A stretch of 64,000 bases of DNA from Pseudomonas cannabina (lineage in GTDB: Bacteria > Pseudomonadota > Gammaproteobacteria > Pseudomonadales > Pseudomonadaceae), in assembly GCF_900100365.1 (NCBI RefSeq), contig NZ_FNKU01000001.1:1364001-1428000 (forward strand), given 5' to 3'. The notes below the pieces were generated by a model. That model saw only the letters and a program-made list of their open reading frames with translations, was not told the origin of the DNA and made no database searches. This document shows positions 18,154-27,763 of this stretch, in pieces; position 1 is the stretch's first letter, and every line of letters starts with the position of its first letter. Made by a program: the position numbers and the translations under genes.

Positions 18154-18654
18154 TCAAGTACGCTCAATCAAATACTTTGCCAGCGCCTCGGCTCCCAGTT
18201 CCACGGTTGAACTGGTGCCCGCCCAACTGCAGGCCAGCATCAGGTTGCGTGGCAAGCCAAAATCTTCAACCAGAAAGCCGTGCTGATCGAAGCCGTTTTC
18301 GTCATGCGGTACCAGTTCGCGCAGCGACGCCACCGGTTCGAAGTAAGCCCACACCGGCTTGTTCAGCGCCACCGCCATGCCGACTTCAAACGCCGTTCCC
18401 GAATCGGGCTCCAGGCCGCGAAACACGTTCAGGTTGACCAGCACCGCAGAGCAGCGATGGATCATCGCAACGTTCATCGCATAAATCTGCTGCGCAGCTT
18501 CCTGCGGCGTTTGCCCGGGCGTGACGTCGTTGTCGAACGGGTACAGACCTTCAAGCCCGTGCGCCGTACACAGAGCCTTGAGATACCGACCGTGTTCAAT
18601 GGCGTCCGCCCGAAACACGTCAAAACCTGCCAGATAAACCAGTGGAGCTTGCAT
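18154..18654 (-). CDS. nucleoside 2-deoxyribosyltransferase
   Basis: The 166-residue product matches the N-deoxyribosyltransferase family. It has a YLAGFDVFRADA start (substrate loop), FDNDVTPG, and DSGTAFEVGMAVALNKPVWAYF, where the Glu of FEVG is the expected catalytic nucleophile. Such enzymes move or release deoxyribose from nucleosides in base salvage. A short AGGA-type site abuts the ATG; no better start is seen. It is divergent from the FAN1 gene. The 113-bp gap after the LysR gene holds nothing obvious. Confidence 0.85.
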   Translation of the reverse strand: MQAPLVYLAGFDVFRADAIEHGRYLKALCTAHGLEGLYPFDNDVTPGQTPQEAAQQIYAMNVAMIHRCSAVLVNLNVFRGLEPDSGTAFEVGMAVALNKPVWAYFEPVASLRELVPHDENGFDQHGFLVEDFGLPRNLMLACSWAGTSSTVELGAEALAKYLIERT

Positions 18655-18824
18655 ATCCTGTTCTCTGTTACCGATGATATCCCGCCAATACTAAGGCTGA
18701 CTGGCTGTCCGGGGAAACACGCCATTGATCGGCCGACCATGGATCGAGAGCTGTTCAGGCTGGAATCTGTACGGATAACCAGTATCCTTGGGCGGTCTGT
18801 CCAATCTTTGTGTGAACGCCGGTC

Positions 18825-20513
18825 TTGAATACTTCGCCCCTCGACAATCCGTTTTATTACCTGGAGAACTTTCGCCAGGTTCTCGCCTGGATTGCTCAAC
18901 GCTACGACGACCTGCTCGACGCGTCCGAACGCCGGTTCATTGACGAGTTCGCTGACTTGCCTACGCCTGCCCAAGGGCTGTTGGTGCGCATGGTGATGCG
19001 TAAAGGCGTGCTGTTTCGGGCCAGCAAGCTGAGTTACGCCGAGATTGGCGATCCTCATCAGGCTGTGTTGCCGCTGCTGCAACGGCAATGGGTGGACGCT
19101 CGTCCGCCGCTTGAGTTGAGCGAACTGTTCCATCTGCTACGCAAGGATGAATTGAGCCAGTGCTTCAAGGCCCATGCTGTCAAGGGGCCGGAACGCAAGC
19201 ACGAATGGCTCGAACGCTTGCAGCCCCTTTATGCAACGCCACAGCCCCTTGAGCACTGGCATCCATCACTGTCCGACGCGGTATTCGGCCTGAAGATCAT
19301 GCCGCTGTGCAATCGATTGCGACTGTTGTATTTCGGCAATCTGTATCAGGAGTGGTCTGAGTTCGTGCTGGCCGATCTGGGGATCTATCGCTACGAAAAA
19401 GTCGAGTTCTCGGCCGGGTCGCGGGCGATCAACGAGCGCGCCGACATTGACGTATGCCTGCAATTGCACGACTGCCGTGAAGCACTGGAAACCTGCATCG
19501 AACTGCATGAGCTTGCCGCCCGCGTCATTGCCATTCAGTGCGGCAATCCCTGGCTGCAAATGCGCCGCGCCAAGTTGCTGTTTCGCATCGGACAACAGGC
19601 CGAAAGGTTAAAGGATTGGCCGCTGGCGATGTCGGTGTACCGCCAATCCAGCTATTACGGAGCGCGTTCGCGGCAGATCAGGGTGCTGGAACTCGGTGCG
19701 CAATACGCCGAAGCACTGAGGCTCGCGGAGCAAGCGCAATGTGCTCCGGAAAGCGATGCCGAGGCTCAGCATTTATCGCGCGTCATGCCCCGGCTGCAAC
19801 GCAAGCTTGGGCTGGCTGCCGAGCGCAAACGTACGGCTCGAATCGTTTCGCGTTTTGATCTGCAAGTGACGCCGCTGCCAGGAACAAGTGTCGAGCGCCT
19901 GATCAGGCTGCATCTTGAAGAAGAGCAGGGTGGTGAGGTGCATTATGTCGAGAACGCACTGATCAATTCTCTGTTCGGTCTGCTGTGCTGGCGGGCGATT
20001 TTTGCACCGCTGCCGGGCGCATTCTTTCACCCCTTTCACAGTGCGCCCAGCGACCTGTACAGCCCTGATTTCTATTCACGCAGGGCTGCGTTGTTCGTTG
20101 ACTGCATCGCGCAACTGCAGTCAGACTCTTATCTGGCGACCATTCGCGAAAACTTCGAGAGCAAGTTCGGCCTGCAATCACCCTTCGTGTTCTGGGGCAC
20201 ATTGACCAGGCAACTGCTAGAACACGCGCTGCATTGCCTGCCTGCGGAACACTTGCGGCACTGGTTCAGACGCTTGTTACAAGACATCAAAGCCAATCGC
20301 ACCGGAATGCCGGACCTGATCCAGTTTTTTCCGGAACAGCGTCGCTATCGAATGATCGAGGTCAAGGGGCCGGGGGATCGCCTTCAAGACAACCAACTGC
20401 GCTGGCTGGATTTCTGCGCCGAGCATGGCATGCCGGTTGAAGTGTGCTACGTGCAATGGGCCACGCAAAGCGCTGAACTGTGCAGCAATCAAGGCGCCTT
20501 GTCGTCGTCCTGA
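18825..20513 (+). CDS. FAN1-type structure-specific nuclease (VRR-NUC)
   Basis: The 562-residue protein is full-length for bacterial FAN1, a 5' flap and interstrand-crosslink repair nuclease. The N-terminal part starts NPFYYLENFRQVLAWIAQRYDDLL. The middle is helical and TPR-like (about 220-330). The C-terminal VRR-NUC domain carries the PD-(D/E)xK site: D497 in GMPDLIQFF, and E512 and K514 in MIEVKGPGD, then Q/N residues in RLQDNQLRW. The start is a TTG (18825), since an in-frame stop lies 9 bp upstream and no ATG occurs before the conserved NPFYYLENF block. The 3' end overlaps the convergent small-protein gene by 25 bp. Confidence 0.88.
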   Translation: MNTSPLDNPFYYLENFRQVLAWIAQRYDDLLDASERRFIDEFADLPTPAQGLLVRMVMRKGVLFRASKLSYAEIGDPHQAVLPLLQRQWVDARPPLELSELFHLLRKDELSQCFKAHAVKGPERKHEWLERLQPLYATPQPLEHWHPSLSDAVFGLKIMPLCNRLRLLYFGNLYQEWSEFVLADLGIYRYEKVEFSAGSRAINERADIDVCLQLHDCREALETCIELHELAARVIAIQCGNPWLQMRRAKLLFRIGQQAERLKDWPLAMSVYRQSSYYGARSRQIRVLELGAQYAEALRLAEQAQCAPESDAEAQHLSRVMPRLQRKLGLAAERKRTARIVSRFDLQVTPLPGTSVERLIRLHLEEEQGGEVHYVENALINSLFGLLCWRAIFAPLPGAFFHPFHSAPSDLYSPDFYSRRAALFVDCIAQLQSDSYLATIRENFESKFGLQSPFVFWGTLTRQLLEHALHCLPAEHLRHWFRRLLQDIKANRTGMPDLIQFFPEQRRYRMIEVKGPGDRLQDNQLRWLDFCAEHGMPVEVCYVQWATQSAELCSNQGALSSS

Positions 20514-20794
20514 TCGTCGCCGTCATCGTCCATATCGGGCGATTGTTGCGAACCGGAAGACTGGCCGCTGGAGCCGTCTTTTTTGCCAGGCAACGTGTCC
20601 ATGCCTTTAGTGCCAGGGCTGGTGCCTGGTGTTCCAGGGCTGGTGCCGTCCACATTCTTTTCCAGGCCGGTGCCGGGGACTTTCATCGCACCGCTGTCCG
20701 GATGAGTGGGGCCGGTCGAGCCCGCCATGGCGCCTGCGCTGACGCACGCCAACAGGCCTGCGAGACTCAATGCTGCCAGTTTTTTATCGATCAT
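20489..20794 (-). CDS. small acidic secreted protein (A)
   Basis: The 101-residue product has a signal peptide (MIDKKLAALSLAGLLACVSAGAMA). The mature region is disordered and rich in Gly, Ser, Pro and Thr (SPGTPGTSPGTKG) with an acidic tail MDDDGDDQDDDK. No enzyme motif is seen. The signal region resembles that of the next small gene (MIKTKLTALTLAGLMAVASGAVFA), and both mature parts contain similar short Pro/Gly/Thr motifs, so they look like diverged paralogs. The 3' end overlaps FAN1 tail-to-tail. Function is unknown. Confidence 0.65.
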   Translation of the reverse strand: MIDKKLAALSLAGLLACVSAGAMAGSTGPTHPDSGAMKVPGTGLEKNVDGTSPGTPGTSPGTKGMDTLPGKKDGSSGQSSGSQQSPDMDDDGDDQDDDKAP

Positions 20795-20921
20795 GATGCA
20801 TATCTCTTATGAGTGTTGTCGGTACAGTGATTGAGCGGTCAACAGGCAAACAAGTGCGGTGTATTCTCAGGACGGCCGACCAGCGGGCAGGGCGTAGGCC
20901 CTGTCCGCGCAGCCTCAACCC

Positions 20922-21200
20922 TTATTGGGTCTTGGTTTTTTCGGTAACACCGGTTTTGTCATGGGTGCCGTGGGCGGGCTTGTCGTGCTTCTTCGCACGT
21001 TCGGCAGCCGCTTCTCTGCTTTCATTCTTGGCGCCAGGCGTTTCGGACGAGGTGCGGTCCATTGGCTCGGTGTTGTTGCCCGGCAGTTTGGTCGCGTTCG
21101 GGTTGACAGGGTTAGCAGGGGTCGACTCGGCAAAAACTGCACCGGAAGCGACAGCCATCAAGCCGGCCAGAGTGAGAGCGGTCAGTTTGGTCTTGATCAT
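20922..21200 (-). CDS. small hydrophilic secreted protein (B)
   Basis: The 92-residue product has a signal peptide (MIKTKLTALTLAGLMAVASGAVFA). A charged, disordered mature region follows (NPNATKLPGNNTEPMDRTSSETPGAKNESREAAAERAKKH, then DKPAHGTHDKTG). The start at 21200 is chosen over 21263 because GGAG lies 9 bp upstream and the signal peptide starts there. It shares its signal and a TKLPG/MKVPGTG-type motif with the gene just downstream. Envelope function is unknown. Confidence 0.65.
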   Translation of the reverse strand: MIKTKLTALTLAGLMAVASGAVFAESTPANPVNPNATKLPGNNTEPMDRTSSETPGAKNESREAAAERAKKHDKPAHGTHDKTGVTEKTKTQ

Positions 21201-21673
21201 GGTGATGACTCCGTCGTTTGAATGGGCCACCTTTCGAGGCAGCCATGAATAGTAATGTATCAAGCAGGGTACTCAGGTTGGTCATTGGCCAGTGGCCATA
21301 GGTGCCATTGAACCCGACGAACGGTCATCTGAGCGCTGGACCAGAGTGATGTGATTGTCGGCTTGTTGAACCGCTCAGCGTTAACTTTGACGCCCTTCAC
21401 CGAGCGTGCCGGAAAGACCTCAAAAAGCAGTTTTTCAGTCGATTCAGCTATAAGGTGACCGTCTGGTCATTTCTATCGCTTATTAAAATGCACACTTTCT
21501 TACACTTTTATAACGCGAGTGGCTCTTGGCTATCTCTAAGTAAGTGGCAAATTGCTACTGGTGGGCGGCAGGCGTCTGAGGCCCATGAACATTGGTCGAA
21601 ACCGATTTTCAGATAAAAATCAGGGCAAAAAATCAGCCGCAGAAGGCGGGTTCAACCGACACCATTCGTTTGA

Positions 21674-21691
21674 TTGTCATTAAACAGCAAC
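21674..21691 (+). promoter_or_regulatory. weak Pho-box-like site upstream of pstS
   Basis: TTGTCAT-TAAA-CAGCAAC resembles a PhoB box (two CTGTCAT-like 7-mers 11 bp apart). The first half matches 6 of 7, the second only 4 of 7. It lies 74 bp before the pstS start, a sensible place for PhoB activation. The remaining stretch 21264-21673 shows no gene or clear signal. Confidence 0.4.
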
Positions 21692-21764
21692 ATTTCAGGT
21701 TTTAAATCCGCCTCGGGCCTCCTTATATGGGCCACCACACAATCTCCTGGACTGAGGTATTACC

Positions 21765-22790
21765 GTGATACTGCTGACTAAAAAACGCTTGTCGCTTCTG
21801 ATCGCTTCGCTGTGCCTCAGCGGTGTAGCCCACGCGACTGATGTAACCGGCGCTGGTTCGAGTTTCGTTTTCCCGGTTATTTCCGCTTGGTCCCAGGACT
21901 ACAGCAAAAGCAACGACTCCAAAAACCGCATCAACTACCAGTCGATCGGTTCGGGCGGCGGTATCGCTCAGATCAAGGCAGCGACTGTTGATTTCGGCGC
22001 ATCCGACGCCCCTATGTCCGCTGAAGACCTGCAAGCTGGCGGCCTGGGCCAATTCCCAAGCGTGATCGGCGGTATCGTGCCGATCGTCAACGTCGAAGGC
22101 GTTGAAAGCGGTGAATTGAAGCTGGACGGCGCATTGCTCGCCAAGATCTTCATGGGCGAAGTGAAGAAGTGGAATGACCCTGCAATCGTCGCTCTGAACC
22201 CAGGCGTGAAACTGCCTGAGACCGCGATCACCGTCGTTCACCGTTCGGACGGCTCGGGCACTACTTACAACTTCACCAACTACCTGAGCAAAGTCAGCCC
22301 GGAGTGGAACGAGAAGCTGAAGTTCGGCTCGACCGTGCAATGGCCAGCCGGTGTCGGCGGCAAGGGTAACGAAGGTGTTTCTGCCTACGTGAAGCAGATC
22401 AAGGGTTCGATCGGCTACGTCGAGTACTCCTACGCGGTCACCAACAAGCTGTCTTACACCCAGTTGAAGAACGCTGCCGGCAAATTCATCAAGCCAGACG
22501 CCAAGGCTTTTGCTGCTGCTGCCGACTCGGCCAAGTGGGAAGATGCCAAGGACTTCAACCTGATCATGACCAACGCTCCGGGTGACACCGCGTGGCCGAT
22601 CACCGCTACCACCTGGATCATCATGTACAAGAAAGCCAAGAACGAAGAGAAAAGCGCTGCTGCTTTCGACTTCTTCAAATGGTCCCTGGAAAACGGCCAG
22701 CAACAGGCCGAGAAACTGGACTATGTCGCTTTGCCGAAATCGCTGGTTGATCGCGTAGAGAACTACTGGAAAACGGAATTCACCAAGTAA
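21765..22790 (+). CDS. pstS: phosphate ABC transporter, periplasmic binding protein
   Basis: The 341-residue high-affinity phosphate-binding protein has a signal peptide ending AHA before TDVTGAGSSFVFPV. Phosphate-site motifs are GAGSSF (N-terminus), GSGGGIAQI, DFGASDAPM and HRSDGSGTTYNF. The start is GTG with TGAGG about 8 bp upstream. It leads the pstSCAB cluster. A strong stem-loop follows, which can give PstS a higher level than the membrane subunits. Confidence 0.97.
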   Translation: MILLTKKRLSLLIASLCLSGVAHATDVTGAGSSFVFPVISAWSQDYSKSNDSKNRINYQSIGSGGGIAQIKAATVDFGASDAPMSAEDLQAGGLGQFPSVIGGIVPIVNVEGVESGELKLDGALLAKIFMGEVKKWNDPAIVALNPGVKLPETAITVVHRSDGSGTTYNFTNYLSKVSPEWNEKLKFGSTVQWPAGVGGKGNEGVSAYVKQIKGSIGYVEYSYAVTNKLSYTQLKNAAGKFIKPDAKAFAAAADSAKWEDAKDFNLIMTNAPGDTAWPITATTWIIMYKKAKNEEKSAAAFDFFKWSLENGQQQAEKLDYVALPKSLVDRVENYWKTEFTK

Positions 22791-22808
22791 GTGATTCAAC
22801 CCGTACCA

Positions 22809-22847
22809 CCCCTGTCATCAGCCGCGATATCGGCTCGGTGACAGGGG
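22809..22847 (+). terminator. pstS-pstC intergenic stem-loop
   Basis: CCCCTGTCA and TGACAGGGG pair around an inner AGCCG/CGGCT stem. Only CTTTTCC follows, so it is probably an attenuator or an mRNA 3'-end protecting hairpin and not a full stop. Confidence 0.7.
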
Positions 22848-22871
22848 CTTTTCCTTGCGAGTGGCCTCAAC

Positions 22872-23867
22872 ATGACTGAAAACACCCAATACCTGTCCGC
22901 GAATGTCTCCGCTGGTGAGTCCGAGGGCGAGAAGCGCGCCAAACGGGATCATCGTCATGACCTGTGGTTCAAGCGTTCATTGCAGGCTGCAGCGATGCTG
23001 GTGCTTGCTTTGCTGGGTTGTATCGCCTTGTCGACCCTGTGGGGCGGCAGTCTGGCATTCCAGACGTTCGGTTTCGAGTTTCTGACCAGTACCGAGTGGG
23101 ACGTGAACGCCGGCAAGTTCGGCGCACTGGTTCCGATCTACGGCACGCTGGTGACTTCTTTTCTGGCGTTGCTGATCGCCGTTCCGGTGAGCTTCGGCAT
23201 CGCAATCTTTCTGACCGAAGTGGCTCCGCCTTGGCTGCGCATGCCGATTGCCTCGGCAATCGAGTTGCTGGCCGGTATTCCTTCGATCATCTACGGCATG
23301 TGGGGGCTGTTTGTATTTGGCCCGTTCATGGCTGAACACCTGTCACCCTGGATCACCGAAAACCTCGGCGCGCTGCCACTGATCGGTCCGATGTTCCAGG
23401 GTCCACCGCTGGGCATCGGCATGCTGACGGCCGGTATCGTGCTGGCAATCATGATCACGCCCTTCATTACCTCGGTGATGCAGGAAGTTTTCCGCACCGT
23501 CCCTGTGGCGCTGAAGGAATCGGCCTACGCATTGGGCGGCACCACTTGGGAAGTGGTCTGGGACATCGTGCTGCCTTACACCCGTTCGGCAGTGGTCGGT
23601 GGCATTTTCCTCGGCCTGGGACGCGCGCTGGGCGAAACCATGGCAGTGACCTTCGTTCTGGGCAACGCTCACCAATTCTCTGCGTCGCTGATGATGCCAA
23701 GCAGCTCGATTGCCTCGGTGATCGCCAACGAGTTCAACGAGGCTTACACCGACTTGCACCGTTCGACCTTGATCGCTCTGGGCTTCCTGTTGTTTATCGT
23801 CACCTTCATCGTGCTGGCCCTCGCACGTCTGATGCTGTCGCGCCTTTCGCGTAAGGAGGGGTTATGA
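22872..23867 (+). CDS. pstC: phosphate ABC transporter permease PstC
   Basis: The 331-residue membrane protein has six hydrophobic segments after a charged N-terminus. The EAA loop is KESAYALGGTTWEVVWDIVLPYTRSAVVGG (about 215-245), which docks on PstB. PstC motifs include ELLAGIPSIIYGMWGL and GLGRALGETMAVTFVLGNAHQ. Its stop overlaps the pstA start (ATGA), showing translational coupling. Confidence 0.96.
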   Translation: MTENTQYLSANVSAGESEGEKRAKRDHRHDLWFKRSLQAAAMLVLALLGCIALSTLWGGSLAFQTFGFEFLTSTEWDVNAGKFGALVPIYGTLVTSFLALLIAVPVSFGIAIFLTEVAPPWLRMPIASAIELLAGIPSIIYGMWGLFVFGPFMAEHLSPWITENLGALPLIGPMFQGPPLGIGMLTAGIVLAIMITPFITSVMQEVFRTVPVALKESAYALGGTTWEVVWDIVLPYTRSAVVGGIFLGLGRALGETMAVTFVLGNAHQFSASLMMPSSSIASVIANEFNEAYTDLHRSTLIALGFLLFIVTFIVLALARLMLSRLSRKEGL

Positions 23868-24748
23868 GTAAGGACATGGCGGGTAGCGAGCGCATTTATC
23901 GGGCTCGCAACTTCAAAAACAAGATCGCGATGGTGCTCAGCTGCGGCGCCACCGCGTTCGGCCTGCTGTGGCTGGTGTGGATTCTGCTGACCACCATCAT
24001 CAAGGGCATCGACGCGCTCATCCTGCAACTGTTCACCGGCATGACCCCGCCGCCTGGCACCGAGGGTGGTCTGGCCAACGCGTTCTACGGCAGCGTTCTG
24101 ATGTCCGGCATCGGTCTGCTGATCGGTACGCCGATCGGCCTGATGGCCGGTATCTGGCTGGCCGAGTTTGCCCGCTACACCAAACTGGGTAACGCGGTGC
24201 GCTTCATCAACGACATCCTGCTGTCGGCGCCTTCCATCGTGCTCGGTCTGTTCGTCTACACCGTCGTGGTACTGCCGCTCAACGCGGTAACGGGCCATCA
24301 GGTCGGCTTTTCCGCACTGGCGGGGGCGTTGGCCCTGGCGCTGCTGGTCATCCCGGTGGTGGTGCGTACTACTGACGAAATGATGCAACTGCAACCCTCG
24401 ACCATGCGTGAAGCTGCGCTGGCGCTGGGCGTGCCGCAATGGAAGCTGACCCTGCAAATCGTTCTGCGCGCCGCCAAAGCGGGCGTGGTCACCGGCGTAT
24501 TGCTGGCGCTGGCACGCATCACCGGCGAAACCGCTCCGTTGCTTTTCACCGCTTTCGGCAACCAGTTCTGGAGCAGCGATCTGCTCAAGCCAATCGCCAG
24601 TGTTCCGGTGGTGGTTTTCCAGTACGCCATGAGCCCGTTTGAGGACTGGCACTCCCTGGCATGGGCCGGTGCACTGGTCATGACGCTGTTCGTACTGATA
24701 CTGAGTCTGCTGTCTCGCTTAATTCTTCTGCGCAATAGGGCGTCCTGA
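23864..24748 (+). CDS. pstA: phosphate ABC transporter permease PstA
   Basis: The 294-residue partner permease has motifs [19 protein letters not shown] and the EAA loop [30 protein letters not shown], then [23 protein letters not shown], typical of PstA. It is coupled by overlap to pstC upstream and pstB downstream (TGATG). Confidence 0.96.
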   Translation: MSKDMAGSERIYRARNFKNKIAMVLSCGATAFGLLWLVWILLTTIIKGIDALILQLFTGMTPPPGTEGGLANAFYGSVLMSGIGLLIGTPIGLMAGIWLAEFARYTKLGNAVRFINDILLSAPSIVLGLFVYTVVVLPLNAVTGHQVGFSALAGALALALLVIPVVVRTTDEMMQLQPSTMREAALALGVPQWKLTLQIVLRAAKAGVVTGVLLALARITGETAPLLFTAFGNQFWSSDLLKPIASVPVVVFQYAMSPFEDWHSLAWAGALVMTLFVLILSLLSRLILLRNRAS

Positions 24749-25527
24749 TGAACAACCTTTCCCTGGCCAACGAAAAAACCAAGATCCAAGTGCGCGGTCT
24801 GGAGTTTTTCTACAACAACCAGAAGTCGTTGAAGTCCATCGACATGACCATTCCCGAGAAGCGCATCACTGCGATCATCGGCCCGTCGGGTTGCGGTAAA
24901 TCGACCCTGCTGCGCGTGTTCAACCGTATCTACGCGATGTACCCGAAACAGGAAGCGCGCGGCGAAGTGCTGCTCAATGGCGAGAACATCCTCGCGCCGG
25001 GCTATTCGATGAACCGCCTGCGCAGTCACGTGGGCATGGTGTTCCAGAAGCCTGTGCCGTTCCCGATGTCGATCTACGACAACATTTCCTACGCCATCAA
25101 GCACCACGAAAAACTGTCGCGCCGCGAAATGGAAGATCGCGTCGAGCAGGCATTGCGTGGCGCCGCGTTGTGGGATGAGGTCAAGGACAAGCTCAAGCAG
25201 AGCGCGACCGGCCTGTCCGGCGGTCAGCAGCAGCGTTTGTGCATCGCCCGTACCATCGCGCTGCGCCCACAAGTGTTGCTGCTGGATGAGCCGACGTCCG
25301 CGCTCGATCCGATCTCGACCGGTCGTATCGAACAGCTGATTACCGAGCTCAAAGAGCAGTTCACCGTGATCATCGTGACCCACAACATGCAGCAGGCGGC
25401 ACGTTGCTCGGACTACACGGCGTTCATGTTCATGGGCGAACTGATCGAGCACGGCGACACCGACACCATCTTCACCAAGCCCTCCAAGACCCAGACCGAA
25501 GACTACATCACCGGTCGTTTCGGCTGA
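24748..25527 (+). CDS. pstB: phosphate ABC transporter ATPase PstB
   Basis: The 259-residue ATPase has Walker [11 protein letters not shown]-loop [16 protein letters not shown] (PstB-type), signature [16 protein letters not shown], Walker [13 protein letters not shown] and the switch His in [10 protein letters not shown]. No phoU follows; the next gene is a convergent LysR gene whose stop codon abuts this one. The regulatory PhoU must be encoded with another copy of the system or elsewhere. Confidence 0.97.
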   Translation: MNNLSLANEKTKIQVRGLEFFYNNQKSLKSIDMTIPEKRITAIIGPSGCGKSTLLRVFNRIYAMYPKQEARGEVLLNGENILAPGYSMNRLRSHVGMVFQKPVPFPMSIYDNISYAIKHHEKLSRREMEDRVEQALRGAALWDEVKDKLKQSATGLSGGQQQRLCIARTIALRPQVLLLDEPTSALDPISTGRIEQLITELKEQFTVIIVTHNMQQAARCSDYTAFMFMGELIEHGDTDTIFTKPSKTQTEDYITGRFG

Positions 25528-26457
25528 TCAGCCAGTCAGGGCGGGCGCTTCCCGGCGCTCGCTCATGAATTCCTCGATCCTGCTGCGCAACCAGCGCTCG
25601 GCAGGGTCGCTATCCATCACACTCAGCCATGTCATCGACAGGTCCAGCCCCGGCGTGGGGAAGGGCAACGGCTCGTCATACAGCAAACCCAATGCGCTCA
25701 TGGCCTTCGCCGCGTAGTCGGACAGCCCGGCAATCATGTCGGTGCCTGCCATCAGTGCGGGCAGGGTGGTGAATTGCGGCACCGACAGCACCACTTGGCG
25801 CTTGCGGCCCAGCGCGGTCAGCCACTCATCCGCAAAACTGCTGACACTCGCCACGTGCGACACCACAACGTGCGGCCTTGAGCAGTACTCGTCCATGCTC
25901 ATGGGCGCGGTGGGTTTGTCGGCACGCACCAGGCGTGGCTGCACGTTGCGCAACGTCTTGCGCTTGGCATTGGCCGGCAGCTCGCGGGTCAGGCACACGC
26001 CAACGGTGATGTCGCCGGACATCAGCACTTCGGAGATATTCAGGTAGTCGACATGCTTGACCACGATCACCACCCCTGGTGCTTCCTGGCGGATGGCCTT
26101 GAGCATGGCCGGCAGCAAGCCGAACTCGACATCGTCGGTCAGGCCGATGCGAAAAGTCATCTGGCTGACCGACGGGTCGAAGTCGGTGGTCAGGCTCAGC
26201 GCCGTGGACATGGCGTCCAGCGCAGGTGTCAGGTGTTTGAGGATTTCGTGGGCGCGAGCGGTCGGTTCCATGCGGTGACCAACGCGAATGAACAGCGGAT
26301 CATTGAGCAGGTTGCGCAGCCGATTCAGCGCGGCGCTGATCGTCGGTTGACCCAGAAACAGCTTTTCCGCCGCGCGGGTCACGTTACGTTCCTGCATCAG
26401 GGTCTCGAAGACCACCATCAGGTTGATGTCGGCCTTGCGCAGTTCATTTCGATTCAT
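25528..26457 (-). CDS. LysR-type regulator, divergent from a secreted hydrolase
   Basis: The 309-residue LTTR of the NodD/SyrM-like branch starts LRKADINLMVVFETLMQERNVTRAAEKLFLGQPTISAALNRLRNLLNDPLFIRVGH, followed by an effector-binding domain. It is divergent from the secreted alpha/beta hydrolase at 26705 and probably controls it. The intergenic region has CGACCG-CCCATAA-CGGTCG at 26490-26508. Its 3' end touches pstB. Confidence 0.88.
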   Translation of the reverse strand: MNRNELRKADINLMVVFETLMQERNVTRAAEKLFLGQPTISAALNRLRNLLNDPLFIRVGHRMEPTARAHEILKHLTPALDAMSTALSLTTDFDPSVSQMTFRIGLTDDVEFGLLPAMLKAIRQEAPGVVIVVKHVDYLNISEVLMSGDITVGVCLTRELPANAKRKTLRNVQPRLVRADKPTAPMSMDEYCSRPHVVVSHVASVSSFADEWLTALGRKRQVVLSVPQFTTLPALMAGTDMIAGLSDYAAKAMSALGLLYDEPLPFPTPGLDLSMTWLSVMDSDPAERWLRSRIEEFMSERREAPALTG

Positions 26458-26704
26458 TGCTATTCCTTGGCATCAGACCCGGCTGACCACGACCGCCCAT
26501 AACGGTCGGCCCAGTCTAGGCAGGCACGGCAGGAGGCGTCCAGCGTTTTGCCAGCGCCGCAAGTGCGCATGACGAAACGTCTGCTTACGGTTCTGTTGGC
26601 AGGAAAAGGGCGAATCTGTTGTGGGAAACAAGGTCTACTTGTAGGTCCGCCGCGTGCAATTCAGCGGTTCAAGCATTCGATTCCGTTTACAGGAGGTGCC
26701 CCTT

Positions 26705-27703
26705 ATGCGGGCTGCAAAGATTGCCGGTATGTTGATGTCTCTGACGCTGTCAGCTACGGCGCTGGCCGAAACAACTGGTTATGGTCAGCAATTGGAGGGT
26801 TTCGCTTATCCTCATCCGCTGCTGAAATTCCCGTTCGAGTCGCAAGGTCAGAGTCTGGAAATGGGTTACATGGATGTTAAACCCAGCGGCAAGGCCAACG
26901 GCCGCACTGCCGTGCTGCTGCATGGCAAGAATTTCTGCGCCGCTACCTGGGAAGACACCATCAAAGGGTTGAGTGCTGCGGGCTACCGGGTTGTCGCGCC
27001 CGACCAGATCGGTTTCTGCACCTCGACCAAACCCGAGCATTACCAGTACAGCTTCCAGCAACTGTCGATCAACACTCACGCGCTGCTGGAAAAACTGGGT
27101 ATCGATAAAGTATCGGTGATCGGCCACTCCACGGGCGGCATGTTGGCCACTCGTTATGCCTTGATGTACCCGAAACAGACCGAAAAACTGGTGATGGTCA
27201 ACCCGATTGGCCTGGAAGACTGGAAAGCTCTCGGCGTGCCGTATCGCAGTGTGGACCAGTGGTATGAACGCGAGCTGAAGACCACCGCCGAAGGCATTCG
27301 CGCCTACGAGCAGAAAACCTATTACGACGGCCGCTGGAAGCCCGAGTATGACAAGTGGGTGGATATGCTGGCTGGTCTGAACAAGGGGCCAGGCCAGAAA
27401 ATCGTGGCCTGGAACTCGGCACTGATCTACGACATGATTTTCACCCAGCCGGTGTTTTATGAATTTCCGAAGTTGCAGGTGCCGACCGTATTGATGATTG
27501 GTGATGCGGATACAACGGCCATTGGCAGCGACATCGCGCCGCCGGAGGTCAAGGCGAAGATCGGCCAGTACAAGGTGCTGGGCAAGCAGGTCACGCAGAT
27601 GATTCCGGGCGCTAAACTGGTCGAATTCAAAGGCCTGGGGCATGCCCCGCAGATGGAAGACCCCGCAGGCTTCAACACCTCGCTGGTGTCTGAACTCCAG
27701 TAA
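26705..27703 (+). CDS. secreted alpha/beta-fold hydrolase
   Basis: The 332-residue product has a signal peptide (MRAAKIAGMLMSLTLSATALA, then ETTGYG). An alpha/beta-hydrolase domain follows with the oxyanion loop VLLHGKNFCAATWE, nucleophile VIGHSTGGMLATR (Ser in GHSTG), acid candidate MIGDADTTA and catalytic His in KGLGHAPQME. AGGAGG lies 9 bp before ATG 26705, and the start 51 bp upstream lacks this. Haloalkane-dehalogenase or epoxide-hydrolase-like enzymes share these motifs. The substrate is unknown. A LysR gene is divergent. Confidence 0.86.
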   Translation: MRAAKIAGMLMSLTLSATALAETTGYGQQLEGFAYPHPLLKFPFESQGQSLEMGYMDVKPSGKANGRTAVLLHGKNFCAATWEDTIKGLSAAGYRVVAPDQIGFCTSTKPEHYQYSFQQLSINTHALLEKLGIDKVSVIGHSTGGMLATRYALMYPKQTEKLVMVNPIGLEDWKALGVPYRSVDQWYERELKTTAEGIRAYEQKTYYDGRWKPEYDKWVDMLAGLNKGPGQKIVAWNSALIYDMIFTQPVFYEFPKLQVPTVLMIGDADTTAIGSDIAPPEVKAKIGQYKVLGKQVTQMIPGAKLVEFKGLGHAPQMEDPAGFNTSLVSELQ

Positions 27704-27718
27704 GACGCTGGCAGCCAT

Positions 27719-27753
27719 GTGACAACCTGATCTGTCAGTGATCAGGTTGTCAC
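27719..27753. terminator. 14-bp perfect stem between convergent hydrolase and nirD genes
   Basis: GTGACAACCTGATC-TGTCAGT-GATCAGGTTGTCAC is a long perfect hairpin, 16 bp past the hydrolase stop and 11 bp past the nirD stop on the other strand. It probably serves both transcripts. Confidence 0.7.
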
Positions 27754-27763
27754 GTTCTGCACG

